Below, piece after piece: positions 1 to 7,573 of a stretch of DNA of 16,352 nt (the stretch's first letter is position 1; every line of letters starts with the position of its first letter). The notes under the pieces are model-generated. The model did not search any database. It had not been told where the DNA came from and saw only the letters and a list, made by a program, of their open reading frames with translations. This DNA is from Candidatus Cloacimonas sp. SDB (lineage in GTDB: Bacteria > Cloacimonadota > Cloacimonadia > Cloacimonadales > TCS61), in NCBI GenBank assembly GCA_001412425.1, contig LKUH01000228.1, positions 1-16,352 of the forward strand, given 5' to 3'. The translations under genes and the position numbers were made by a program.

Positions 1-1359
1 AAGGTGATAGATGAATACTACAAACCGGATTTTTTACAGATCTATCATATTGGAAAAGCCGCTGTTGATAAGAAATCAATTGATCGGATTATTCAGAAAA
101 AAACTTCGGTATTAAAAGTATCATCAAACAAATCAGATGTTTTTATTGATTCGCTACCCAACGGCATGAAAATTATTTTAAAGAAGGTTACCGGTAAACC
201 AACCCTGGGAATTTCGCTGACCAGTGAAGTCTCACAGTTAAATGAAGATCTGCATCAACTGGGCTTAAATTTATTAACTTCAGCTTTACTGCTTTACGGA
301 AATGAAAAGAGAAATTACGAACAGCTTCTGAACTACAGTAATGAAAATGGTATTCAGATAGGAATTTCACCTAAATCTGAAACGACTTCAATTAACATTA
401 ATTGTTTCAAGGAAAGACTGAATATAGCTCTGGAACTGCTTTCTGATGTCATTCTGACACCAACTTTTCCTCGTAATCACCTGGAAAATCTGAAACAAAC
501 CAATTTAAGTAATTTTAATCGGATCAAAGATTATCCCCAATATTATGCCAGCCGGCTCTGGAAAGAAATGATCTTTAACAAAAAAAGCAATCTGATCAGC
601 AGTTTCGGTACCAACGAAACGGTCAGAAAATTTACTCAGAAGAAAGTTTCGGAATGGTATAAAAGATATTATAATTATACCGATATGACCCTTTCCATAG
701 TCGGAGATTTTGATCTGGAACTTATTCTTAATACTTGTAGAGCATTATTCCCTCCTGCCGATAAACTCAATGGACGCAGAGAACAGATACCGATCTATCA
801 ACCAGGAGCCAGCAGATACAAAAAACATCGACGAGGTTTGAATCAGTGCTACATCAATATCGGCGGGTTTGGCTGCAATGCTCTGGAAATTGAGAAGAAT
901 ACCGCTTTTCATGTTCTGGCCCAAATGATCGGTGGAGACATGAATTCTCTCCTTTTTACAGAAATCAGAGAAAAACTGGGACTGGCCTATTCAGTTGAGT
1001 TTGAATTCAGGTCTTTCAGAAGTCTGGGTTACTTTCTGATAACTGCAATTGTTGATAAAAAAAAGGAAAAGCAAGCTGTTGAATCAATTATTTCAGTTTT
1101 AGATAATATAAAAATGAACGGAATTAGCGCTTACGAACTCACTAAAACCAAGAATTTTATCAGAGGCCAGAGATTGATGGATGAAGAGAGTATGTTGTCA
1201 AGGGCTCAGACATTATCTGTGCTACAGACTCTCGGGTTCAGCTATGATTATTATCTCCAAAGAAATGAAAGACTGGAGAATGTGAGTATTGATCAAATAC
1301 ATCAGATCGCGGCAGAATATTTTGATCCGGAAAATTATTTCATTCATACTCTCACCTAG
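1..1359 (+). CDS. M16 family zinc peptidase, C-terminal half (partial, 5' end off window)
   Basis: The reading frame is open from base 1 and the gene begins left of the window; the GTG at 4 is an internal valine, not a start. The visible 450 or so residues begin with the tail of a first M16 C-domain (a YYKPDFLQIYHIGK stretch resembling the protein's own end, EYFDPENYFIHTLT). Next comes a second M16 N-type domain from about base 140, then an M16 C-type domain from about 630 with the conserved REKLGLAYSV segment (967-993). At 250-300 the zinc motif HxxEH expected after Gly-Leu is absent: the three ligand positions read Leu, Ser and Ala. This half is therefore non-catalytic, as is usual for the second half of double-length M16B or pitrilysin-like proteins, where it completes the peptide-binding chamber. 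The active half should lie upstream. The R and Y of REKLGLAY match the substrate-binding pair of the inactive half. The gene is followed after 9 bases by the sirtuin gene. The family is secure; substrate and location are unknown. Confidence 0.88.
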   Translation, partial: KVIDEYYKPDFLQIYHIGKAAVDKKSIDRIIQKKTSVLKVSSNKSDVFIDSLPNGMKIILKKVTGKPTLGISLTSEVSQLNEDLHQLGLNLLTSALLLYGNEKRNYEQLLNYSNENGIQIGISPKSETTSININCFKERLNIALELLSDVILTPTFPRNHLENLKQTNLSNFNRIKDYPQYYASRLWKEMIFNKKSNLISSFGTNETVRKFTQKKVSEWYKRYYNYTDMTLSIVGDFDLELILNTCRALFPPADKLNGRREQIPIYQPGASRYKKHRRGLNQCYINIGGFGCNALEIEKNTAFHVLAQMIGGDMNSLLFTEIREKLGLAYSVEFEFRSFRSLGYFLITAIVDKKKEKQAVESIISVLDNIKMNGISAYELTKTKNFIRGQRLMDEESMLSRAQTLSVLQTLGFSYDYYLQRNERLENVSIDQIHQIAAEYFDPENYFIHTLT

Positions 1360-1368
1360 AGGAAAGAT

Positions 1369-2088
1369 ATGAAAATAAAATTAAACCCAAAAAGCCAGAT
1401 TGTAGTCCTTACCGGAGCGGGAGTTAGTGCTGAGTCAGGATTGAAGACCTTCAGGGACAATAACGGTTTATGGGAAAACCACCGGGTTGAAGATGTAGCC
1501 ACACCGGAAGCTTTTAGGCAATTCCCGGAACTAGTCTGGAAATTTTATAAAGATAGGTATTTTCAGTTAGCTCAGGTGAAACCAAATCCTGCTCATGTTG
1601 CCCTGGTTGAACTGGAAAATTTTCTGGGTGATAATTTCAATTTGATTACTCAGAATGTTGATGGACTCCATTTTAAAGCAGGGAATAAAAATGTTATAGA
1701 AATGCATGGATCTCTATACGAATGTTTCTGCAGTGATTGCAACAACAGGTTTTTGATGAAAGATATTGATCTGGATCTGGAAATACCTGTCTGCTCAAAA
1801 TGCCGGGGATATTTGAGGCCTGATATTGTCTGGTTTGGTGAAATTCCCTATCATCTGAACAGGATCCAGCAGATTATGAGCAAACTCGATCTTTTCCTGG
1901 TGATAGGAACCAGCGGAATAGTCTATCCTGCAGCTCAATTACTGCCCATAGCAAAATCCTGTGGTGCTCATACAGTAGGAATAAATCTGGAAGAACCAGC
2001 CAATCTGTTATATCTGGATGATTTTTATAAAGGACTCTCAGGAGAAATTCTTCCAGATCTGGTAAAGCAGTGGATAGGGAAGGTGTAA
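1369..2088 (+). CDS. cobB: NAD-dependent protein deacylase, Sir2 family (probably class III desuccinylase type)
   Basis: This 239-residue sirtuin removes acyl groups from protein lysines, using NAD and releasing nicotinamide and O-acyl-ADP-ribose. All core motifs are visible: GAGVSAESGLKTFRD (16-30), TQNVDGLH (94-101), catalytic His113 in EMHG, the zinc pairs C121/C124 and C142/C145, RPDIVWFGE (150-158), and GTSGIVYPAA (180-189). Tyr60 and Arg63 stand in the FYxxR arrangement which, in class III sirtuins such as E. coli CobB and human SIRT5, binds negatively charged succinyl, malonyl or glutaryl groups, so activity on acidic acyl-lysines is likely (inference). The length is normal for the family. 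AGAGGAAAG just upstream of the ATG at 1369 is a good ribosome binding site. The gene sits in an operon between the M16 peptidase and a CoA-dehydratase activase. Family assignment is very firm; acyl preference is a motif-based prediction. Confidence 0.93.
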   Translation: MKIKLNPKSQIVVLTGAGVSAESGLKTFRDNNGLWENHRVEDVATPEAFRQFPELVWKFYKDRYFQLAQVKPNPAHVALVELENFLGDNFNLITQNVDGLHFKAGNKNVIEMHGSLYECFCSDCNNRFLMKDIDLDLEIPVCSKCRGYLRPDIVWFGEIPYHLNRIQQIMSKLDLFLVIGTSGIVYPAAQLLPIAKSCGAHTVGINLEEPANLLYLDDFYKGLSGEILPDLVKQWIGKV

Positions 2089-2089
2089 G

Positions 2090-2866
2090 TTGATAAATAA
2101 AACCTTTACCTGCGGAATAGATGTAGGTTCACGAACTGCAAAGATCGTGCTGCTTGAAAATAGATCGATTCTGTTCAGCTCTGTTCAAACAACCGGAATC
2201 AATCCCGGATCTACCGCTGTAGAATTATTTGAATCAGCTCTATCTGAAACCGGTTTAAGTAAAAAAGCGATCGAAAAGATCTGTGCCACAGGTTATGGCA
2301 GAAATAGGGTAAAATTTGCAGATCAAATAATTTCTGAGATTTCCTGCCATGCTGCTGGAGTACGTTATTTTTTTCCCCAGGCAAAAACCGTTATCGATAT
2401 CGGAGGTCAGGATTCCAAAGTCATCCTGATGAACTCACAGGGCAGGATAGAACAATTTGTCATGAATGATAAATGTGCAGCCGGTACTGGCCGCTTCCTG
2501 GAAGTGGCAGCTAATATACTGGAATTGACAGTCGATGATCTGGCTGCAGTCAGTGCAGATAGCGATAAGGATTTACTGATGAACAGCACCTGCGTTGTCT
2601 TTGCCGAGTCGGAAATAATTGGCCTGATAGCTCAAAATGAAAAAATCGCTAACATTATAAATGCCATACATTTATCTATAGCCAAAAGAACTAAGAATCT
2701 AATTTCACAATTGCCTTGGTCACAACCCGTGGTTTTCACGGGGGGAGTTGCTCTTAACGAAGGATTAAAGAATAGTTTGTCAAAAATTCTTAATACAGAA
2801 ATAATTGTACCCGATAATTCTTTTATTACAGGAGCTTTAGGTGCTGCATTACTGGTTGGAAAATAA
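2090..2866 (+). CDS. 2-hydroxyacyl-CoA dehydratase activase, BadF/BadG/BcrA/BcrD ATPase family (HgdC-like)
   Basis: This 258-residue protein belongs to the ASKHA ATPase fold. Family members are iron-sulfur homodimers that use ATP to drive an electron from ferredoxin or flavodoxin into a 2-hydroxyacyl-CoA dehydratase or benzoyl-CoA reductase. Visible motifs: phosphate-1 loop GIDVGSRTAKIVLL (9-22), phosphate-2 VIDIGGQDSK (101-110), NDKCAAGTGRFLE (126-138), STCVVFAESEIIGL (166-179), and the adenosine loop FTGGVALNEG (216-225). Cys129 and Cys168 match the two cysteines that bridge the single [4Fe-4S] cluster between subunits in Acidaminococcus HgdC, so the protein should be a functional electron activase. 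The start is TTG at 2090, one base after the sirtuin stop, with GGGAAGG just upstream. No dehydratase subunit is visible in the window, so its partner is unknown. Members of this family without an adjacent partner are common and poorly characterised. Confidence 0.88.
   Translation: MINKTFTCGIDVGSRTAKIVLLENRSILFSSVQTTGINPGSTAVELFESALSETGLSKKAIEKICATGYGRNRVKFADQIISEISCHAAGVRYFFPQAKTVIDIGGQDSKVILMNSQGRIEQFVMNDKCAAGTGRFLEVAANILELTVDDLAAVSADSDKDLLMNSTCVVFAESEIIGLIAQNEKIANIINAIHLSIAKRTKNLISQLPWSQPVVFTGGVALNEGLKNSLSKILNTEIIVPDNSFITGALGAALLVGK
2830..2834 (+). promoter_or_regulatory. Ribosome binding site fixing a GTG start for the TPR gene
   Basis: AGGAG lies six bases before GTG 2841, inside the end of the activase gene. 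This is the best-placed start signal, and it makes the two genes overlap by 26 bases. The later in-frame TTG at 2856 lacks such a site. Confidence 0.6.
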
Positions 2867-3809
2867 TTTAATTAAATCAATTGTCCTGCTTCTGCTGTTT
2901 TGGGCAGTAATTTTACAGGCTCAAACCACGGAGATTTCGGATCAAACAGGTAATTATGATCAGCAGCTGATCAGATTCTATCTGGAAAAAAATGAATACG
3001 AAACAGTAATTAATTATATAGAATACCTGGAACAGGAAAATTATGTTTCGGACTCACTAAAATACTATCAGGCATTAAGTTACAAAGGCCTGAGAAATTG
3101 GGAAAAAGCTTCTGAAACATTATCTCTGCTTATCATCCACTCCCCGAATGAAGCACTGAAAGATCTTAGTTTGACTCAATTAGAGGATTGTCTCTCCCGA
3201 CAGGAGATAATCAATCGAATTGAAATAATTTCGGAAATAATTAACGAGTTAAAGGACGATGATTACAGGACAAATTTATTGTTCCTGCTGGCTGAAATTT
3301 ACGAAGAAGCCCATTTATTTGAAGAAGCTAACGATGTTTATAATACCATTCTCAGCGAAACCGATGCCCAGGAAAAATTTCAACTCGATTTGAAAATTGC
3401 AGCAAATTATATTTTTTTGAAAGATTATAATTCAGCTTTAACCATTTTGGACCCCATAATTTCTTTGCAGGACTCTCTACTAAATGAAAATGCTTTATTT
3501 TTATGTTATATTGCCAATTACACACTGAACCGAATCGATACAGCCAGAAACTGCCTGATTCAGTTATATTTGCATTATCCTCATCATAAAAATCGAAATG
3601 AAATAATTAATTCGTTAGCGGAGATCCTGTTTCAGGAAAAACAATATCTCATTTCCTGGTACCTTTATCATGATTTGAGGGCAATAAGTAATCCTTCTCA
3701 AGCTTACAATATCGATCTGCAGATCCAGAAGATAAAAGAATTAATCAGTGCCGAAACAGAGCTTCCCAATCAATTTCAGTATCTGATTCCAAATTTTAGT
3801 ATAGAATAA
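2841..3809 (+). CDS. Secreted TPR-repeat protein of unknown function
   Basis: This 322-residue protein carries an N-terminal signal peptide: a hydrophobic core at residues 13-25 (IVLLLLFWAVIL) and a probable signal peptidase I cut after Ala27, leaving Gln28 first, a pattern frequent in Bacteroidota-type bacteria. The rest is helical and TPR-like. The clearest units are around 73-102 (YYQALSYKGL then WEKASETL), 143-175 (LLFLLAEIYEE then FEEANDVYNTIL), 184-206 and 216-247. TPR proteins of this kind act as scaffolds or cell-envelope assembly factors, but nothing here indicates the partner. There is no lipobox cysteine, so a soluble periplasmic protein is more likely than a lipoprotein. The gene overlaps the activase gene by 26 bases and is the last gene before nifJ, with no obvious terminator after it. 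The TPR fold and export are well supported; the role is unknown. Confidence 0.75.
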   Translation: MLHYWLENNLIKSIVLLLLFWAVILQAQTTEISDQTGNYDQQLIRFYLEKNEYETVINYIEYLEQENYVSDSLKYYQALSYKGLRNWEKASETLSLLIIHSPNEALKDLSLTQLEDCLSRQEIINRIEIISEIINELKDDDYRTNLLFLLAEIYEEAHLFEEANDVYNTILSETDAQEKFQLDLKIAANYIFLKDYNSALTILDPIISLQDSLLNENALFLCYIANYTLNRIDTARNCLIQLYLHYPHHKNRNEIINSLAEILFQEKQYLISWYLYHDLRAISNPSQAYNIDLQIQKIKELISAETELPNQFQYLIPNFSIE

Positions 3810-3862
3810 CACTAAAACTTAATTTCTGATAAAATGCCTGAAAATCCATTCTTATTTAATTT

Positions 3863-3892
3863 ATTGACGTTATTTAAGTGAGTATAAATTTG
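3863..3892 (+). promoter_or_regulatory. Promoter candidate for nifJ, Bacteroidota-like
   Basis: ATTGACG at 3863-3869 is followed, 18 bases after TTG, by TAAATTTG (3885-3892), an exact match to the -7 element TAnnTTTG described for Bacteroidota vegetative promoters. A classical -35/-10 reading fits poorly, because TATAAA at 3883 would leave only 13 bases of spacer. Transcription would start near 3899 and give a leader of about 30 bases. The rest of the 120-base gap (3810-3929) shows no other clear signal. Confidence 0.5.
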
Positions 3893-3919
3893 GCATAAAT
3901 TTTAGTAAAAAAGATAGAT

Positions 3920-3924
3920 GGGAG
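3920..3924 (+). promoter_or_regulatory. Ribosome binding site that decides the nifJ start
   Basis: GGGAG ends five bases before ATG 3930. It overlaps the earlier in-frame ATG at 3918, which itself has no ribosome binding site. The start at 3930 is therefore preferred, and it gives the usual N-terminus of the family. Confidence 0.7.
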
Positions 3925-3929
3925 TAATT

Positions 3930-6900
3930 ATGAAAAAATTTAAAAAGTCAACAATTGACGGTAATACTGCTGCTTCGCATGTAGCTTATGCTTTCAGTGA
4001 AGTAGCTGCAATTTACCCTATTACACCTTCCTCACCTATGGGTGAGATAGCAGACGCCTGGGCTGCTAATAACCGCAAGAATATATTCGGACAGATAGTT
4101 GATGTGGTCGAAATGCAATCTGAAGCAGGTGCTGCGGGAGCTGTTCATGGATCACTTTCTGCCGGTGCCTTTACAACCACTTTCACAGCCTCACAGGGTC
4201 TTATGCTGATGCTTCCCAATATGCATAAAATTGCGGGTGAAATGTTACCAACCGTATTTCATGTTACAGCTCGTTCTTTAGCTTCTCAGTCTCTTTCCAT
4301 ATTTGGAGATCATTCGGATGTGATGTCAGCTCGAAATACCGGTTTCGGTCTCATGGCCGCCAGTTCTATTCAGGAAATTATGGATCTGGGAATTGTCTCA
4401 CACTTGGCCACACTCAAATCCAAAGTTCCTTTTCTTAATTTCTTTGACGGTTTTAGAAATTCACATGAGATTCAGAAAGTTGAGATGATAGATTATGACA
4501 CGATAAAAGATCTCATAGAAATTGAATATGTGGAAGATTTCAGAAATAGAGCCATGAATCCGGAAAAACCGAGAATTAAAGTCGGTGCTCAAAATCCCGA
4601 TGTTTTTTTCCAGGGACGTGAAACAACTAACAATCTCTACAAGGTTACACCAGATATCGTACAGGAATACATGGACAAAGTTGCTAAAGTACTCGGCAGA
4701 CAATATCATTTGTTCGATTATGTGGGCGCTCCCGATGCTGATAAATTGATAATTGCCATGGGAAGCGGTGTAGAGACAATTGAAGAAACTATAAACTATC
4801 TCAATAAAAAAGGGCAGAAATTTGGACTTCTCAAAGTAAGATTATATCGTCCATTTTCCGTAAACGCATTTATTGATTCAATTCCGGAATCAGTTAAGAA
4901 AATTGCAGTTCTGGATAGGACAAAAGAATGTGGTTCTATTGGGGAACCTTTATATCTTGATGTTGTTGCTGCTCTGAAAGACAAGAAAGATATTACTGTG
5001 ATCGGTGGCAGATACGGACTTTCTTCCAAAGAATTTACACCTTCCATGGTTAATGCGGTTTATAAACACCTCGATGGGAAATGTACACATGATTTCACGG
5101 TTGGGATTAATGATGATGTCAGCAATACTTCCCTGGATTATTCAGAACATATCAATACCCTGCCCAAGGGAACTAAAAGCTGCAAATTCTGGGGTCTTGG
5201 CTCTGATGGAACAGTAGGTGCCAATAAAAATTCCATTAAGATAATTGGTGATAATACCGATATGTACGCGCAGGGCTATTTCCAGTACGATTCCAAAAAA
5301 TCAGGTGGTATAACACGATCTCATCTGCGTTTTGGTAAAACTCCCATTCAATCTGAATATCTGGTTGTAAATGCAGATTTCATCGGTTGCCATAATCAGG
5401 CTTTTATCGGTCGTTACGACCTGTTGGAAGGGATCAATGAAAATGGTGTTTTTCTGCTCAATTCTATCTGGGACACGGACACTGTTTTCGAAAATCTTAC
5501 TCAAGATATGCAGAAAACCATAATTGAAAAGAAGATAAAATTGTATAACATAAATGCTTTAAAAATAGCCAACGATGTTGGTCTGGGAACCAGGATCAAC
5601 ACGGTTATGCAAACTGCTTTCTTTTTAATTTCAGGTGTCCTGGAAAGAGAAGAAGCTATTAAAATGATCAAAAAGGCTATTGAAAAAGCTTACCTGAAAA
5701 AAGGTCAGGAAATTATTGAGATGAACTGGAAAGCTGTTGATAAAACCAACGAAGCACTTGTCGAAATTCCTGTTCCTGCTGAACTTCCTAAAAATTATAC
5801 CGAAGTCAAAAAACTTGTTCCGGCAGATTCTTCCGATTTCATTAAAAATGTTATCGAAAAGATAATGCGGGAAAAAGGTGATGATATACCTGTTTCCCAA
5901 ATGCCGATCGACGGTTTTGTGCCCTCAGCAACAGCCCGATTGGAGAAAAGGGGAGTAGCTCCTTTTGTTCCGCACTGGATCCCTGAAAACTGTATTCAAT
6001 GTAACCAATGTTCCATTATTTGTCCCCATGCCGCTATCAGACCAAAATTAATCAAAGAAGAAGATTTGAAAGACGCTCCAGAATCTTTCAGAAGTATCCC
6101 GGCAGCCGGAAAGGATAAAGATGTGTACAGATATACAATGCAGGTGTACATTGAAGATTGTCAGGGTTGTATGAATTGCGTCCTGGAATGTCCGAAATCT
6201 GCTCTGGAAATGAAACCAATCCAGGAAGAAAGGGAAAAAGGTGAAGCGGTAAACGCAGAATTCTTCGATGCTCTGCCTAATGATGTAATGGGTTCCAACA
6301 GTGAGACAACAGTAAAAGGAAGTCAATTTAAACAACCACTGCTGGAATTCTCCGGTGCCTGTGCCGGCTGTGGTGAAACTCCCTATGTTAAACTGATCAC
6401 TCAGCTATTCGGCGATAGAATGATCATTGCCAATGCAACCGGCTGTTCATCCATCTGGGGCGGTACATTCCCGACCATACCTTACTGTAAGAATAAAATG
6501 GGTTACGGTCCTACCTGGGCTAACAGTCTATTTGAAGACAATGCGGAATATGGATTCGGTATGAGCCTGGCTGTTGCTTCTAACTCTAAACAATTGAAAG
6601 CAAATGTTGAAGCTTTAATGGATAAAGAAATCAGTTCCGAACTAAAAGCAGCATTTAAATCGGCTCTTGATAACTGGAATTCCAAAGAAGAAACTCATAA
6701 AGAAAATGCCAGAAAAATCCAACAACTGCTGCAAAAAGAAAATGATTCTTACCAGGACGATCGTGATCTTCTCATCAAAAAAGTTATTGAACTGCAGCAT
6801 TATTTCATTCCAAAATCTGTCTGGTCTTTCGGTGGGGACGGCTGGGCTTACGATATCGGATTTGGCGGAGTCGATCATGTAATGGCTTCCGGTAAGGATA

Positions 6901-7454
6901 TGAATATTCTCGTTCTTGATACCGAGGTTTATTCCAACACAGGCGGACAGGCTTCTAAATCTACCCCGCTGGGTTCTGTAGCGAAATTTGCTGAATCAGG
7001 TAAGAAAACGGTGAAAAAAGATCTGGGTTTGATGATGATGAGCTACGGTTATGTCTATGTGGCTTCCATTGCTTTAGGTGCTAATAAAAACCAGGCACTG
7101 AAAGCCATTCGTGAAGCTGAAGCTTATGATGGTCCTTCCATTATCATAGCCTATGCACCCTGTATTAATCACGGAATAGATATGACAAAAACTCAGAAAG
7201 AAGAAAAGAAAGCTGTGGATAGCGGCTATTGGTTACTTTACAGATATAATCCGGAATTGAAGAAAGCAGGTAAAAATCCTTTGCAGCTTGATTCCAAAGA
7301 ACCTACCATACCGGTTGTTGATTTCTTAAAAGGCGAAAAAAGATATACTTCACTGGAAAGAACTTTCCCTGAAAAAGTAGATAATTATCGTGAAGAGTTC
7401 GAAAAATACGCCAAAGAACGTTATTTGAAATACAAGAAAATGGCTGAAGAATAA
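3930..7454 (+). CDS. nifJ: Pyruvate:ferredoxin (flavodoxin) oxidoreductase, single-chain
   Basis: This 1174-residue cytoplasmic enzyme converts pyruvate and CoA to acetyl-CoA and CO2, passing two electrons to ferredoxin or flavodoxin. It is the central oxygen-sensitive step of pyruvate fermentation. Visible in order: the pyruvate-binding YPITPSSPMGE near the N-terminus; EMQSEAGAAGAVHG; the TARSLASQSLSIFGDHSD segment; the central domains; a ferredoxin-type domain with two [4Fe-4S] motifs, C688/C691/C694/C698 and C744/C747/C750/C754; the proximal-cluster cysteines C811, C814, C839 and C1078; and the thiamine-diphosphate site from GGDGWAYDIGFGG (about 968) to DTEVYSNTGGQ. The protein ends about 95 residues after C1078, so it seems to lack the extra C-terminal protective domain of the Desulfovibrio africanus enzyme. 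The gene stands alone, with its own promoter candidate and a strong terminator, as expected for a highly expressed catabolic gene. The choice between pyruvate and a related 2-oxoacid rests on full-length similarity to the pyruvate enzymes. Confidence 0.96.
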   Translation: MKKFKKSTIDGNTAASHVAYAFSEVAAIYPITPSSPMGEIADAWAANNRKNIFGQIVDVVEMQSEAGAAGAVHGSLSAGAFTTTFTASQGLMLMLPNMHKIAGEMLPTVFHVTARSLASQSLSIFGDHSDVMSARNTGFGLMAASSIQEIMDLGIVSHLATLKSKVPFLNFFDGFRNSHEIQKVEMIDYDTIKDLIEIEYVEDFRNRAMNPEKPRIKVGAQNPDVFFQGRETTNNLYKVTPDIVQEYMDKVAKVLGRQYHLFDYVGAPDADKLIIAMGSGVETIEETINYLNKKGQKFGLLKVRLYRPFSVNAFIDSIPESVKKIAVLDRTKECGSIGEPLYLDVVAALKDKKDITVIGGRYGLSSKEFTPSMVNAVYKHLDGKCTHDFTVGINDDVSNTSLDYSEHINTLPKGTKSCKFWGLGSDGTVGANKNSIKIIGDNTDMYAQGYFQYDSKKSGGITRSHLRFGKTPIQSEYLVVNADFIGCHNQAFIGRYDLLEGINENGVFLLNSIWDTDTVFENLTQDMQKTIIEKKIKLYNINALKIANDVGLGTRINTVMQTAFFLISGVLEREEAIKMIKKAIEKAYLKKGQEIIEMNWKAVDKTNEALVEIPVPAELPKNYTEVKKLVPADSSDFIKNVIEKIMREKGDDIPVSQMPIDGFVPSATARLEKRGVAPFVPHWIPENCIQCNQCSIICPHAAIRPKLIKEEDLKDAPESFRSIPAAGKDKDVYRYTMQVYIEDCQGCMNCVLECPKSALEMKPIQEEREKGEAVNAEFFDALPNDVMGSNSETTVKGSQFKQPLLEFSGACAGCGETPYVKLITQLFGDRMIIANATGCSSIWGGTFPTIPYCKNKMGYGPTWANSLFEDNAEYGFGMSLAVASNSKQLKANVEALMDKEISSELKAAFKSALDNWNSKEETHKENARKIQQLLQKENDSYQDDRDLLIKKVIELQHYFIPKSVWSFGGDGWAYDIGFGGVDHVMASGKDMNILVLDTEVYSNTGGQASKSTPLGSVAKFAESGKKTVKKDLGLMMMSYGYVYVASIALGANKNQALKAIREAEAYDGPSIIIAYAPCINHGIDMTKTQKEEKKAVDSGYWLLYRYNPELKKAGKNPLQLDSKEPTIPVVDFLKGEKRYTSLERTFPEKVDNYREEFEKYAKERYLKYKKMAEE

Positions 7455-7476
7455 ATTATAACAAGCAATAATAGAT

Positions 7477-7511
7477 AAACCTGCCGTGTAAATTTGCGGC
7501 AGGTTTTTTTT
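7477..7511 (+). terminator. Rho-independent terminator of nifJ
   Basis: AAACCTGCCG (7477-7486) pairs with CGGCAGGTTT (7497-7506) around a 10-base loop, and the right arm runs directly into eight T residues (7504-7511). It begins 22 bases after the nifJ stop and separates nifJ from the alcohol dehydrogenase. Confidence 0.93.
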
Positions 7512-7533
7512 GTCTAAATTTAGTTTGATATTT

Positions 7534-7571
7534 TTTCCTGCCCCTGGAATTCTACTATTCCTAGGAGGAAA
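7534..7571 (+). promoter_or_regulatory. Hairpin sequestering the ribosome binding site of the alcohol dehydrogenase gene
   Basis: The transcript can fold so that 7543-7545 (CCT) and 7546-7550 (GGAAT) pair with 7563-7565 (AGG) and 7557-7561 (ATTCC), leaving T7562 bulged and a loop at 7551-7556. The base can close either with 7541-7542 on 7567-7568 (A7566 bulged) or with 7534-7538 (TTTCC) on 7567-7571 (GGAAA). In both forms the whole Shine-Dalgarno AGGAGG (7563-7568) is base-paired, five bases before ATG 7574. Such structures can act as translational switches or RNA thermometers. No ligand or regulator can be named from sequence. Confidence 0.4.
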
Positions 7572-7573
7572 TA

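Noticed and set aside
3918..3929. Earlier ATG of nifJ at 3918
   Set aside because: It has no ribosome binding site; GGGAG lies between it and ATG 3930 and clearly serves the latter.
6642..6882. Open frames on both strands inside nifJ (and similar ones inside mutL, pdxJ and the activase)
   Set aside because: They lie wholly within firmly identified genes, show no recognisable domains and have compositions expected of shadow frames.
7493..7522. Possible promoter for the alcohol dehydrogenase (TTTG 7493 and TAAATTTA 7515)
   Set aside because: The spacing fits, but the upstream element lies in the loop of the nifJ terminator and the downstream one lacks the final G; kept only as weak support for the promoter pattern.
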